From RBG-16-66-20 sp964564865 (GTDB lineage: Bacteria; Pseudomonadota; Gammaproteobacteria; Burkholderiales; SG8-39): DNA of 64,000 nucleotides. How positions within the stretch are numbered: the first letter of the stretch is position 1; every line of letters begins with the position of its first letter. Location: the NCBI GenBank assembly GCA_964564865.1, contig CAZMDA010000001.1:62001-126000 (forward strand), written 5' to 3'. Positions 42,861-50,536 of this stretch are shown here, in pieces. The notes below the pieces were generated by a model that saw only the letters and a program-made list of their open reading frames with translations, did no database searches and was not told the origin of the DNA. The position numbers were made by a program, and so were the translations under genes.

Positions 42861-44123
42861 ATGGCATCGAGCCCGTCCGTCATTGGCACCGCATCGTCGG
42901 CGTCGGAAACCAGCGGCCGCACCGCCGAGCAGTGGAGTGCGAAGCCGCCGCTGTCTGACGCGCAAGTCGTCGACACGCGGATCTACACCGATCCGGGAAT
43001 ATTTGAAGAGGAAGTCGAAAAGATCTGGAGCAAGGTCTGGCTACCGGTTTGCCACGAGAGCGAACTGCCAGAGCGACTCGACTATCGGACGTCTGGACTA
43101 GCGGGTAACAAGCCGATCGTCGTGGTGCGTGGCGAGGACAACCAAATACGCACTTTCCTGAACATCTGCCCGCACCGGAACAACCTTGTCGTGCGCTTGC
43201 CGGCCGGATCCCTGAAGAAAGCGGAGCCGTCCGGAAATGCGAACCATATGACGTGCATGTACCACGGTTGGCAGTTCAACGCGATGGGACAGTGCGTGGA
43301 CATACCGCGCCAGGCAGCGGGTTACCAGGAGCGGATATGCAAGGAGGGCGTCGGCCTCAGGCAGATTCGCACTGAGGTGGGCTATGGCGGAATGGTCTGG
43401 GTGAATCTCGACGACAACTGCGGACCGCTCTCCGACTTCGTCGGTAAGTCCCTTGATCTGATGATCGAGCAACTCGACACCGAGCCACTCGAGATATTTC
43501 ATTATCAGAAGGGGATAGTGCGGTGCAACTACAAGCTGTTCTTCGACACCAGCCGTGAGTTCTACCACGACTACCTGCACTTCCATAACCGCCAGACGAG
43601 CATGATCAAGCCGGGCTACTTCGACCAGAAGTACTCCACCTATCCGAACGGACATTCTGTCTCCGGCTTCGCGCCGCCGGATTACACCTCGCATACGGGG
43701 GCGGAGACGCGGCTTCTGTCTTTCCCGGGTTTACCGAAGAACGGCTGGCGACACACGACGCTCTTTCCGGCAAGTGCGTACAACATTCGCACGTCCTGCT
43801 TGCGCATCAACGTGATGATTCCTCTGAATGACAGGGAGACTCTGGTCGAGATCCGTGGACTTGGACTAAAGCGCGACACGCCAGAAGAACGGGCGCAGCG
43901 CGAACGGGACTACGTATCCGTCTGGGGGCCGTTCGGCTGGAACCTGCACGAAGATCTGCTATGCGCCCAAGTGCAGACTCAGGCCATCAAGCGCGGATCA
44001 GGTGCCCAGTGGAACCTCATGGCTCGCGAGGAGGACAGCAAGGTGCACGACGAGGTGTGCGTTCGCACCTATTACGCGGAGTGGAGCCGGCTCATGGGCC
44101 GAAGCCACGCGTCGCCGAAGTAG
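42861..44123 (+). CDS. Rieske oxygenase alpha subunit
   Basis: Catalytic subunit of 420 residues of a ring-hydroxylating-type oxygenase. The Rieske [2Fe-2S] ligands are Cys103-Pro-His105 and Cys132-x2-His135; the 26 residues between are more than the usual 16-17, with an insertion around AGSLKKAEPSGNANH. The mononuclear iron site is in REFYHDYLHFH (Glu233, His236, His240 or His242) and an acidic residue near the C-terminus. GGAGAG precedes the ATG at 42861. The beta, ferredoxin and reductase genes follow. The substrate is unknown: no ring-cleavage enzyme is nearby. Confidence 0.93.
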   Translation: MASSPSVIGTASSASETSGRTAEQWSAKPPLSDAQVVDTRIYTDPGIFEEEVEKIWSKVWLPVCHESELPERLDYRTSGLAGNKPIVVVRGEDNQIRTFLNICPHRNNLVVRLPAGSLKKAEPSGNANHMTCMYHGWQFNAMGQCVDIPRQAAGYQERICKEGVGLRQIRTEVGYGGMVWVNLDDNCGPLSDFVGKSLDLMIEQLDTEPLEIFHYQKGIVRCNYKLFFDTSREFYHDYLHFHNRQTSMIKPGYFDQKYSTYPNGHSVSGFAPPDYTSHTGAETRLLSFPGLPKNGWRHTTLFPASAYNIRTSCLRINVMIPLNDRETLVEIRGLGLKRDTPEERAQRERDYVSVWGPFGWNLHEDLLCAQVQTQAIKRGSGAQWNLMAREEDSKVHDEVCVRTYYAEWSRLMGRSHASPK

Positions 44124-44145
44124 AGAGTCGGGAGCCCGTCAAGCC

Positions 44146-44646
44146 ATGCTTTGCCTACCGCAGGAAGTCCTTCAGCCGGTCCACGCTCTTATCTACAAGA
44201 GTTGCCTCCACATGAACGACGAGGCGTGGAACGAGTATCTCGCGTTGTGCGACAAGCAGTCGTTTCGCTACCGGGTAGTGAACTACAGCCCGGAGATGCG
44301 AAAAGAGCAAGTTTGGGCAGATCGTGACTACAAGGCGATGAAGTCGGGCTTTGATCTGCTGCCCCGGCACAACTCGGACCACTCCAAGCTTACGCGCCAC
44401 GTCAGCATCTACACCGTCGACTACGACGAGCAGGCAAAGCAGGCCCATGCGGTGTCGGCGCTCACCATCTACCGAACGCAACTCGATGGCACGATGTCCT
44501 ACATCGAGAGCGGACAGACGAGCCTTTACGCCGTCGGCGTCTACCGAGACCGAATCAGCCTTAACGGGGACTCGCCAAAGCTTCAGGAGCGGGTCGTGCG
44601 CCTCGACACGCGCCAGCTCGACGTCGGAACCCACAAGCCGTTCTGA
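44146..44646 (+). CDS. Rieske oxygenase beta subunit
   Basis: A 166-residue small subunit with the NTF2-like fold of ring-hydroxylating oxygenases. It begins with helices (LHMNDEAWNEYLALC), followed by FRYRVVNYSPEM and the beta-sheet with HAVSALTIYRTQLDGTMSYIESGQTSLYAVGVYRD. It has a structural role in the alpha/beta hexamer. The ATG at 44146 follows GGAG; the longer frame from 44002 lies in the alpha gene. Its presence shows a two-subunit oxygenase rather than an alpha-only one. Confidence 0.88.
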   Translation: MLCLPQEVLQPVHALIYKSCLHMNDEAWNEYLALCDKQSFRYRVVNYSPEMRKEQVWADRDYKAMKSGFDLLPRHNSDHSKLTRHVSIYTVDYDEQAKQAHAVSALTIYRTQLDGTMSYIESGQTSLYAVGVYRDRISLNGDSPKLQERVVRLDTRQLDVGTHKPF

Positions 44647-44662
44647 CGGAGCGGACCGCGGG

Positions 44663-45007
44663 ATGGCCTGGATAGCGATCTGCAGGCTCGATGACGTCGA
44701 GCCCTCAAGCATGACGTCAGTGACGAGCAGCGAAACAGAATTTCTTGTGCTGCGTGGCGAGAACAACGAAATCCTCGTCGTGCCGCCGAGTTGCCCGCAC
44801 ATGCGCACCCGCCTATGCGATGGCTTCTTCGACGGAGTACTGCTCACATGCTCCCAGCATCTTTGGCAATGGTCGGTAAGGGACGGTTCCATGCAGGGAA
44901 TCGCGGAGGCGCCACTCGCAATCTACCCGTCGAAGGTTGAAGGGGGCGAAGTCCTGATCGATTTCGAGCGCGAGCTCTTGTATCGCTACGAAGATGAAAA
45001 GAGCTAA
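44663..45007 (+). CDS. Rieske-type [2Fe-2S] ferredoxin
   Basis: A 114-residue electron carrier with the Rieske ligands in PSCPHMRTRLCDG (Cys-x-His) and TCSQHLWQWSV (Cys-x2-His), matching the ferredoxin components of three-component dioxygenases. It would carry electrons from the reductase encoded next to the alpha subunit. The ATG at 44663 gives MAWIAICRLDDV, the usual opening; a longer frame overlaps the beta gene and is rejected. Confidence 0.9.
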   Translation: MAWIAICRLDDVEPSSMTSVTSSETEFLVLRGENNEILVVPPSCPHMRTRLCDGFFDGVLLTCSQHLWQWSVRDGSMQGIAEAPLAIYPSKVEGGEVLIDFERELLYRYEDEKS

Positions 45008-45016
45008 GGGCCTCGC

Positions 45017-46051
45017 GTGCTGATCGACCTCAGGTTGCGCGGGCAGGCTCGTCAGTTCGCAAGCGCCGCTGGCGAGCGGCTCCTCTACTCTGGGCTCCGC
45101 AGCGGCCTCGATCTGCCTTACGAGTGCGCAAGCGGTACGTGCGGAAGCTGCAAGGCCAAGCTTGTCTCTGGCGAAGTGGAGAATCTCTGGACCGATGCCC
45201 CCGGGCGCAAGCTTCTGGGCGGCACCAACGAAGTCCTGCTTTGCCAAAGTGCTGCGCTCAGAGACTGCCAACTCGAGGTCAGTTCGAGAAGCCAGGAACC
45301 CGTGCCAAACGCTGTTCCGATCCTCGGCAAAGGGATCGTTCGTCGAAGGCGTCTGCTGACACAGGACGTGCTCGCGTTCAGTCTGGACATAGATCGCGCG
45401 ATCGACTTTGACGCTGGGCAATTCGTCTGCCTGCAGTTCCCGCAAGCGACAGGCTTCAGAAGTTACTCCATCGTCAACTTCAGTCGCGCCTGCACCCGAC
45501 TCGACTTCGTACTGAAGCGCAAGGCCGACGGTCGGCTCACGCCGCTGCTTTTTGATGGCGAGATCGAGGGGTGTGAAGTGGAATGGTTCGGGCCGCTTGG
45601 CCGAGCGATATACGCGCCCGGAGATCCGCGCCCAATCCTCTGCATTGCCGGTGGTACGGGAATAGCCGGAATCATGTCGATTCTGAGGTGCGCGAGCGAA
45701 GCGGGACATTTCTCGCGCTCAACCGGAAGCGTCTTCTTTGGGGTGCGCACGCGCTCGGACACTTTCTATCTTTCGGAATTGAATGAGCTTGTGGGCGCCG
45801 CGAACGGCGGACTCGAAGTTACGGTCGCGTTGTCAGAGGATCAGCCTGACCAGGCCGTCTTTACCGAGTATCCGAGTCTCCGATTCCGCAGTGGCTTCGT
45901 CCACGATGCTGCCAAATCTGCCATGACGGGTCGGTTTGACGGGGTCGTGGCCTATCTCGCGGGACCAAAGCCGGCCGTAGACGCGGCGATGCGAGTGCTG
46001 CTTTCTGCGCGGGTTCCAGTGCAGAGCATGCGGTTCGACCGGTTCAATTGA
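45017..46051 (+). CDS. Oxygenase reductase: [2Fe-2S] ferredoxin plus FAD/NAD domains
   Basis: A 344-residue fusion: an N-terminal plant-type [2Fe-2S] domain with Cys37, Cys42, Cys45 and Cys76 (YECASGTCGSC and LLCQSA), then a ferredoxin-NADP reductase module with the flavin motif FRSYSIVNF and the nucleotide site CIAGGTGIAGIMSIL. It supplies electrons from NAD(P)H to the Rieske ferredoxin. Having both a chloroplast-type domain here and a separate Rieske ferredoxin is typical of class III-like oxygenases. The start is GTG at 45017. Confidence 0.92.
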   Translation: MLIDLRLRGQARQFASAAGERLLYSGLRSGLDLPYECASGTCGSCKAKLVSGEVENLWTDAPGRKLLGGTNEVLLCQSAALRDCQLEVSSRSQEPVPNAVPILGKGIVRRRRLLTQDVLAFSLDIDRAIDFDAGQFVCLQFPQATGFRSYSIVNFSRACTRLDFVLKRKADGRLTPLLFDGEIEGCEVEWFGPLGRAIYAPGDPRPILCIAGGTGIAGIMSILRCASEAGHFSRSTGSVFFGVRTRSDTFYLSELNELVGAANGGLEVTVALSEDQPDQAVFTEYPSLRFRSGFVHDAAKSAMTGRFDGVVAYLAGPKPAVDAAMRVLLSARVPVQSMRFDRFN

Positions 46052-46084
46052 GACGCTCTCGTGCTAGCTGATGAGGCCAGATAG

Positions 46085-47008
46085 ATGCGGGTTGCCATCA
46101 TTGGTGGTACGGGCTCCATTGGCGTTGCTACGGCAGAGCGACTCCTGCGAAAAGGGGTTGCCGTTACCCTCCTCTCGCGCAGCCGTCCTCCGAGCGCCGT
46201 ACCTGGTGGTGTGGCCTGGAGCCATGTGGACGTTGTGCACCCGGAGTCAGTTCGGCGGGCGCTAGGCCACTTCGACCGTGTTCTGCATCTCGCAGCGCTT
46301 CTTCAGTTCTCGTGCGAAACGGATCCGGCGCAAGCGGTCCGCGTCAACATCAATGGGACGCTGAATGTACTGGAGGCCTGCAGAGACCTCGGCGTAAGGC
46401 GAATGGTTTTCGCCAGCAGCATCGCGGTCTATGGCGAACGTTCAGACACCATGCGCGAAGAGGATGCGGCTCCCGCGGACTTGGGTTTGTACGGTTTGAC
46501 CAAGCGTATGGGGGAGGCGCTTGGACGACGGTTTCGTGCTTCTTCGAACCTTGAGTTCGTCGCACTTCGCTACTCCGGCGTGATTGGGCCAGGGGAGGCG
46601 ACAAGTGCTGGCATGGCACGGGTGCGCCAGCAGGTCTTCGACTGCGCGCACGGTCGCGACGTGACGATAGATGGCGCCAGCGGAAGCGAGTGGGTGCACC
46701 TGCTGCACGTTGCCGACGCAGCAGAAGCGACGTGCGTGGCCTTGTTGGCCGACGCGCCCGCCCGCTCGATCTACAACGTGGCGGGTCCAGACGACAGCTA
46801 CGTATCTCTGCAGGGACTTCACGATCTGGTGCGCGAGATTGAACCAGGGGCGGGACGTGCCATCTGGTCGGGTCGCGCGCGAAGTTCGGGACCCGTGGAT
46901 GTCGAAAGGATCGGCAACGATCTTGGGTGGCACCCGACTATCTCCCTGAGGGAGGGCATTCGGGACGTTCTGAATCGCAGGCGTCAGATTTCAAATGCGG
47001 TCGCGTAA
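46085..47008 (+). CDS. Extended SDR (NAD-dependent epimerase/dehydratase)
   Basis: A 307-residue protein with the nucleotide loop RVAIIGGTGSIGVATAERL and catalytic Tyr-x3-Lys in LYGLTKRMGE, after a serine in FASSIAVYGE. It resembles sugar-nucleotide epimerases and hydroxysteroid-type dehydrogenases. Its place between the reductase and the aldehyde dehydrogenase suggests oxidation of a hydroxylated product of the oxygenase, but no canonical cis-dihydrodiol dehydrogenase features are seen. Start at ATG 46085. Confidence 0.87.
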   Translation: MRVAIIGGTGSIGVATAERLLRKGVAVTLLSRSRPPSAVPGGVAWSHVDVVHPESVRRALGHFDRVLHLAALLQFSCETDPAQAVRVNINGTLNVLEACRDLGVRRMVFASSIAVYGERSDTMREEDAAPADLGLYGLTKRMGEALGRRFRASSNLEFVALRYSGVIGPGEATSAGMARVRQQVFDCAHGRDVTIDGASGSEWVHLLHVADAAEATCVALLADAPARSIYNVAGPDDSYVSLQGLHDLVREIEPGAGRAIWSGRARSSGPVDVERIGNDLGWHPTISLREGIRDVLNRRRQISNAVA

Positions 47009-47037
47009 TCGCGCACCGCTACCACTAGGAGCCCAAA

Positions 47038-48552
47038 ATGAGCCCAGCGGCTAGGCCGACCGTTTCAACTGCGAACGTTGATCCAAAGCGTGACCTTGCG
47101 CGCGAATTGCGTGATGCGAGCCTATTTCGCCAGCAATGTCTCCTTGGGGGGGAGTGGCGCGACGCAGATTCCGGCAGAAAGCTGGTTACACGTGATCCAG
47201 CGACAGGCGCGCCCCTAGGGCATGTGCCGGATTTCGGCGCCGAGGAAGTTCGGCGCGCAGTTGATGCGGCCGCGCTTGCTTTCGCGGCTTGGTCGAGGGT
47301 TACCGCTTCGGAACGAGCGGAGATGCTTCGAAAGTGGTACGCGCTCATCATCGCCAATATCGAAGATCTAGCGCGCATTCTGACCGCCGAGCAGGGCAAA
47401 CCACTAGCCGAGTCCCGAGGCGAGGTGAAAATGGCGGCGGATTATGTCCTCTGGTTCTCGGAGGAGGCACGACGCACCTACGGAGACACCGTCCCGAGCC
47501 CTTGGGGCGAAAGGCGGCTCATGGTGGTCAAGCAGGCGGTCGGTGTATGCGCCGCGATAACCCCTTGGAATTTTCCGAGTTCCATGGTCACGCGCAAAGT
47601 CGCCCCTGCACTTGCCGCCGGTTGTACGGTGATCCTCAAGCCCGCGGACCTGACTCCCCACTCCGCCCTTGCGCTGGGTGAATTAGCCCAGCGCGCCGGC
47701 CTCCCCGCAGGTGTGCTCAATATCGTCGTAGGCGACGCGGCGTCGATTGGCTCGGAGCTGTGTGGGAACCCCAAAGTCGCCAAGGTTTCGTTCACGGGGT
47801 CGACGCGCGTTGGGCGCATCCTGATGCAGCAGGTCGCTCCGACCGTCAAGCGCCTGTCTCTGGAGCTTGGCGGCAACGCACCTTTCATTGTTTTCGAGGA
47901 CGCCGACCTCGATGCCGCGGTCACGGGAGCAATGATCTCGAAGTTTCGGAACGCTGGACAGACATGCGTTTGCGCGAACCGCATTCTTGTCCAGGAGTCC
48001 GTGTACGAGGACTTCTCGGCAAGACTGACGAAGGCGGTTGCCGCGCTGAAGGTCGGGGCAGGCGACGAGCCCGGCGTGACCCAAGGGCCGCTCATCAACG
48101 AAGGGGCGGTCGCGAAGGTTGAAAGCCATGTCGCGGACGCGGTTGGCAAGGGAGCCTGCGTCCTGCTTGGCGGCAAACGGCATGCCCGGGGCGGAACGTT
48201 CTTTGATCCCACAGTACTTGGCGATGTCTCGCCATCGGCCCGGATCTTCCGAGAGGAAACTTTTGGGCCAGTTGCGCCGCTGTTCCGATTCTCGGTTGAA
48301 GAGGAGGCGATCGCACTCGCAAACGACACGGAGTATGGCCTCGCTTCCTATTTTTACACTCGAGACGTCGCGAGGAGCTTCCGAGTGATGGAGAAACTCA
48401 ACGCGGGCATGGTGGGCGTCAACAGCGGGCTGATTACAACCGAGGTCGCGCCCTTTGGCGGAGTTAAGCATTCCGGGCTCGGGAGAGAGGGGGGCAACCT
48501 TGGAATCGACGAGTTCATGGACGTGAAGTACGCATGTGTAGGTGGTCTTTAG
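47038..48552 (+). CDS. Aldehyde dehydrogenase, succinate-semialdehyde type
   Basis: A 504-residue NAD(P)-dependent aldehyde dehydrogenase with the general-base glutamate in LELGGNAPF (Glu276) and nucleophile in GQTCVCANR (Cys310). ITPWNFPSSMVTRK and the ILKPADLTP segment are typical of the GabD group. It would oxidise an aldehyde released in the island pathway to an acid. An intergenic hairpin follows. The assignment to succinate semialdehyde rests on overall resemblance only. Confidence 0.9.
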   Translation: MSPAARPTVSTANVDPKRDLARELRDASLFRQQCLLGGEWRDADSGRKLVTRDPATGAPLGHVPDFGAEEVRRAVDAAALAFAAWSRVTASERAEMLRKWYALIIANIEDLARILTAEQGKPLAESRGEVKMAADYVLWFSEEARRTYGDTVPSPWGERRLMVVKQAVGVCAAITPWNFPSSMVTRKVAPALAAGCTVILKPADLTPHSALALGELAQRAGLPAGVLNIVVGDAASIGSELCGNPKVAKVSFTGSTRVGRILMQQVAPTVKRLSLELGGNAPFIVFEDADLDAAVTGAMISKFRNAGQTCVCANRILVQESVYEDFSARLTKAVAALKVGAGDEPGVTQGPLINEGAVAKVESHVADAVGKGACVLLGGKRHARGGTFFDPTVLGDVSPSARIFREETFGPVAPLFRFSVEEEAIALANDTEYGLASYFYTRDVARSFRVMEKLNAGMVGVNSGLITTEVAPFGGVKHSGLGREGGNLGIDEFMDVKYACVGGL

Positions 48553-48568
48553 GCGAGGAGAAGGCCGA

Positions 48569-48593
48569 GCGCCCCTTGACGGTCTCGGGGCGC
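48569..48593 (+). terminator. Intergenic hairpin upstream of the island Bug gene
   Basis: GCGCCCC at 48569-48575 pairs perfectly with GGGGCGC at 48587-48593 over an 11-base loop. There is no T-run, so it may be a message-stabilising or partial-termination structure rather than a full terminator. It lies between the aldehyde dehydrogenase stop and the binding-protein ribosome binding site. Confidence 0.5.
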
Positions 48594-48622
48594 CGTAAAC
48601 GTAACTAACTGGAGGAGGCAGA

Positions 48623-49618
48623 ATGAACAAGCACAAGCGTAACCGCTGGCTTATACCGGCGGCATTTGTTCTGGGACTCGCAGGGCCATTTGCGGCGCTC
48701 GCCGATTCGTATCCGGTGAAGCCGGTAACCCTCATCGTACCCTACGGACCGGGAGGCAACGCAGACCTGTCTGCCCGCGCTTTAGCAGCCGCAATTCAGG
48801 CCGACAAGCTGATGGCGCAAACCATCGTTGTCGAAAACCGCGAAGGTGCGGGAGGCATTGTGGCGACGCAGTATGTACAACGGAGCGCCAAGGACGGCTA
48901 TACACTATTGCTCGCCCGTATTGGCTCCCAGGTTGTAGCGCCGGCTCTCAATCCGGCCACGCCTTACAAGTGGGATGATCTTGCTCCTCTTGGATTGATC
49001 GAGATCGATCCGTTCGTCTGTGTGGTCAAGGCGGACTCTCCTTTCAAGTCGTTCAAAGACCTTCTGGCCGCGGTAAAAGCCCGGCCGGGAAAGCTGAACT
49101 ACGCGTCGACTGGTCCGATGGACGCTACCGTGGTCTTTCCGACGAAGGCGTTTCTCGATTCAGGCCTTCCCTCGAATGCCGCGATCAAAGTTCCCTACAA
49201 GGGCGGTGGCGCGGCGTCCGCCGCTGTCCTCAGCGGCACCGTCGACTTCGGCTGCAATGCCCTGGCGGCGTATCTCGGGCCAATCAAGGGTGGCACGTTG
49301 CGCGCGCTCGTGGTGTCCACACCTTCCCGCGTTTCGGACCTGCCGGACACGCCGACCGTGGCCGAGATCGGGATGAAACAACTGGAGATGGTCTCCGGGT
49401 GGAATGCACTCTATGGCCCGCCCGGGCTTCCGAAGCACGTCATCGAATACTGGTCCGGAGTCCTCGCCAGGGTGAAGGGGAGTCCAGCGTGGCTGGAGAC
49501 GGTCAAGCGACGCGGGACGGTTCCGAGCATCATGTCGCCCGAGGAAACGCACAGGTTCGTCCGCGATCAGTTCGCGGCGTACAGCGCGCTGTCGAACGTT
49601 ATCGGGCCCGACAAGTAG
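48623..49618 (+). CDS. Bug/TctC-type periplasmic binding protein
   Basis: A 331-residue binding protein with a signal peptide ending FAALAD, then YPVKPVTLIVPYGPGGNADL, ENREGAGGIVA and PYKGGGAASAAVLSG. GGAGGAGG lies before the ATG. It probably binds the aromatic or organic acid handled by the island. Hairpins lie on both sides of the gene, which may set its message level apart from its neighbours. No TctAB is present. Confidence 0.92.
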   Translation: MNKHKRNRWLIPAAFVLGLAGPFAALADSYPVKPVTLIVPYGPGGNADLSARALAAAIQADKLMAQTIVVENREGAGGIVATQYVQRSAKDGYTLLLARIGSQVVAPALNPATPYKWDDLAPLGLIEIDPFVCVVKADSPFKSFKDLLAAVKARPGKLNYASTGPMDATVVFPTKAFLDSGLPSNAAIKVPYKGGGAASAAVLSGTVDFGCNALAAYLGPIKGGTLRALVVSTPSRVSDLPDTPTVAEIGMKQLEMVSGWNALYGPPGLPKHVIEYWSGVLARVKGSPAWLETVKRRGTVPSIMSPEETHRFVRDQFAAYSALSNVIGPDK

Positions 49619-49628
49619 CCGCGCGACT

Positions 49629-49661
49629 GCCGGGGTCGCCCAAGCGATCGGCGACCCCGGC
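49629..49661 (+). terminator. Strong hairpin after the island Bug gene
   Basis: A perfect 12-base stem, GCCGGGGTCGCC (49629-49640) with GGCGACCCCGGC (49650-49661), and a nine-base loop, ten bases after the stop. No T-run follows, so termination may be incomplete or Rho-assisted. It separates the oxygenase part of the island from the cytochrome/molybdoenzyme part. Confidence 0.6.
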
Positions 49662-49680
49662 GGTTACGCAGGCGAGGACA

Positions 49681-50511
49681 TTGTGCGCGATCAGATTGCG
49701 TCGCCTTAAACAAGTGTCGAAGCTGAACGCCGACGCAGATCGGCCAGATCTGTCGCACACGGCGCTGATGATTCTGGTCGCGACCGGCGCAGTCGCGATC
49801 GGGGTTTACTTCGCGCTTCTACAGCCGCGCCTCCCCGAGGCATGGCGTACGCCTGGAAGTCCCGAGCTTTATCTGGTCGGCGTCGCCGGTGCCGCGCTGT
49901 TGATGGTATCCATGGTATTCGTGATCGTGAAGCGCGCCGGCTTTGGTGGCTCGCCGCCCTTATGGTTCGTGGCCCACGTTGTTGCGGGGACGATGGGAAT
50001 GGTCCTCGTGTGCGTCCACTCTGCCGGATACTCGCGTCGTCCCCCTGCGCTCCTCTTTCTGCTGATCGCAGCCATTGTGTTTCTCGGTCTGTGGGGGCGC
50101 ATCCGCTTGTCCCGGCGCATGGCCGGCACGTTTGCGAGCAAGCACCATAGCTTCGCCGTGGCGTCGGCCGAGGAGCGGGCGCAGTTCGCTCCGGTCATCG
50201 CCGCAAAACGCAAACTCCTTGCCGAACTCAGTCCCGAAGCAATCGAGGGAACGTTCTCACTGACGCTTGGCCATTGGCTCCGTTCACCCCGCATGAGCGC
50301 GCGGTACGCGCGCCTCGTGCGAGAGGAAGAAAGGCTCATGGGAACGCGCTCGGCGGTCGGAATGCAGCAGGCCCACTGGAGGGCGCTCCACATTGTCCTC
50401 GGTCTCGCTCTCGTGCTGGGCCTGGTGGTGCATGTGATCACGGTCACGTTCTTCGCCGGCTATGTTGCCGACGGTGGTCCCATCACGTGGTGGCACATTA
50501 CCAAGTGGTAG
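49681..50511 (+). CDS. Di-heme-b-like membrane protein, probable anchor of the molybdoenzyme
   Basis: About 276 residues with five hydrophobic segments. Two helices each carry a His-x13-His pair: AHVVAGTMGMVLVCVHSAG and LHIVLGLALVLGLVVHVIT, the arrangement that ligates two b hemes across the membrane in cytochrome-b-type proteins. A cytoplasmic-looking region with SKHHSFAV lies between them and the protein ends ITWWHITKW. The start is uncertain: TTG at 49681 (after GGCGAGG), TTG at 49696, GTG at 49714 or ATG at 49768. It lies 26 bases upstream of the Mo-FeS fusion and would link it to quinone. Confidence 0.75.
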   Translation: MCAIRLRRLKQVSKLNADADRPDLSHTALMILVATGAVAIGVYFALLQPRLPEAWRTPGSPELYLVGVAGAALLMVSMVFVIVKRAGFGGSPPLWFVAHVVAGTMGMVLVCVHSAGYSRRPPALLFLLIAAIVFLGLWGRIRLSRRMAGTFASKHHSFAVASAEERAQFAPVIAAKRKLLAELSPEAIEGTFSLTLGHWLRSPRMSARYARLVREEERLMGTRSAVGMQQAHWRALHIVLGLALVLGLVVHVITVTFFAGYVADGGPITWWHITKW

Positions 50512-50536
50512 CAACGTCATCCAGGTCGGGGAGCGT

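Noticed and set aside
49399..49680. N-terminal extension of the di-heme membrane protein from 49399
   Set aside because: This part overlaps the Bug gene in another frame and crosses a strong hairpin; it shows no domain.
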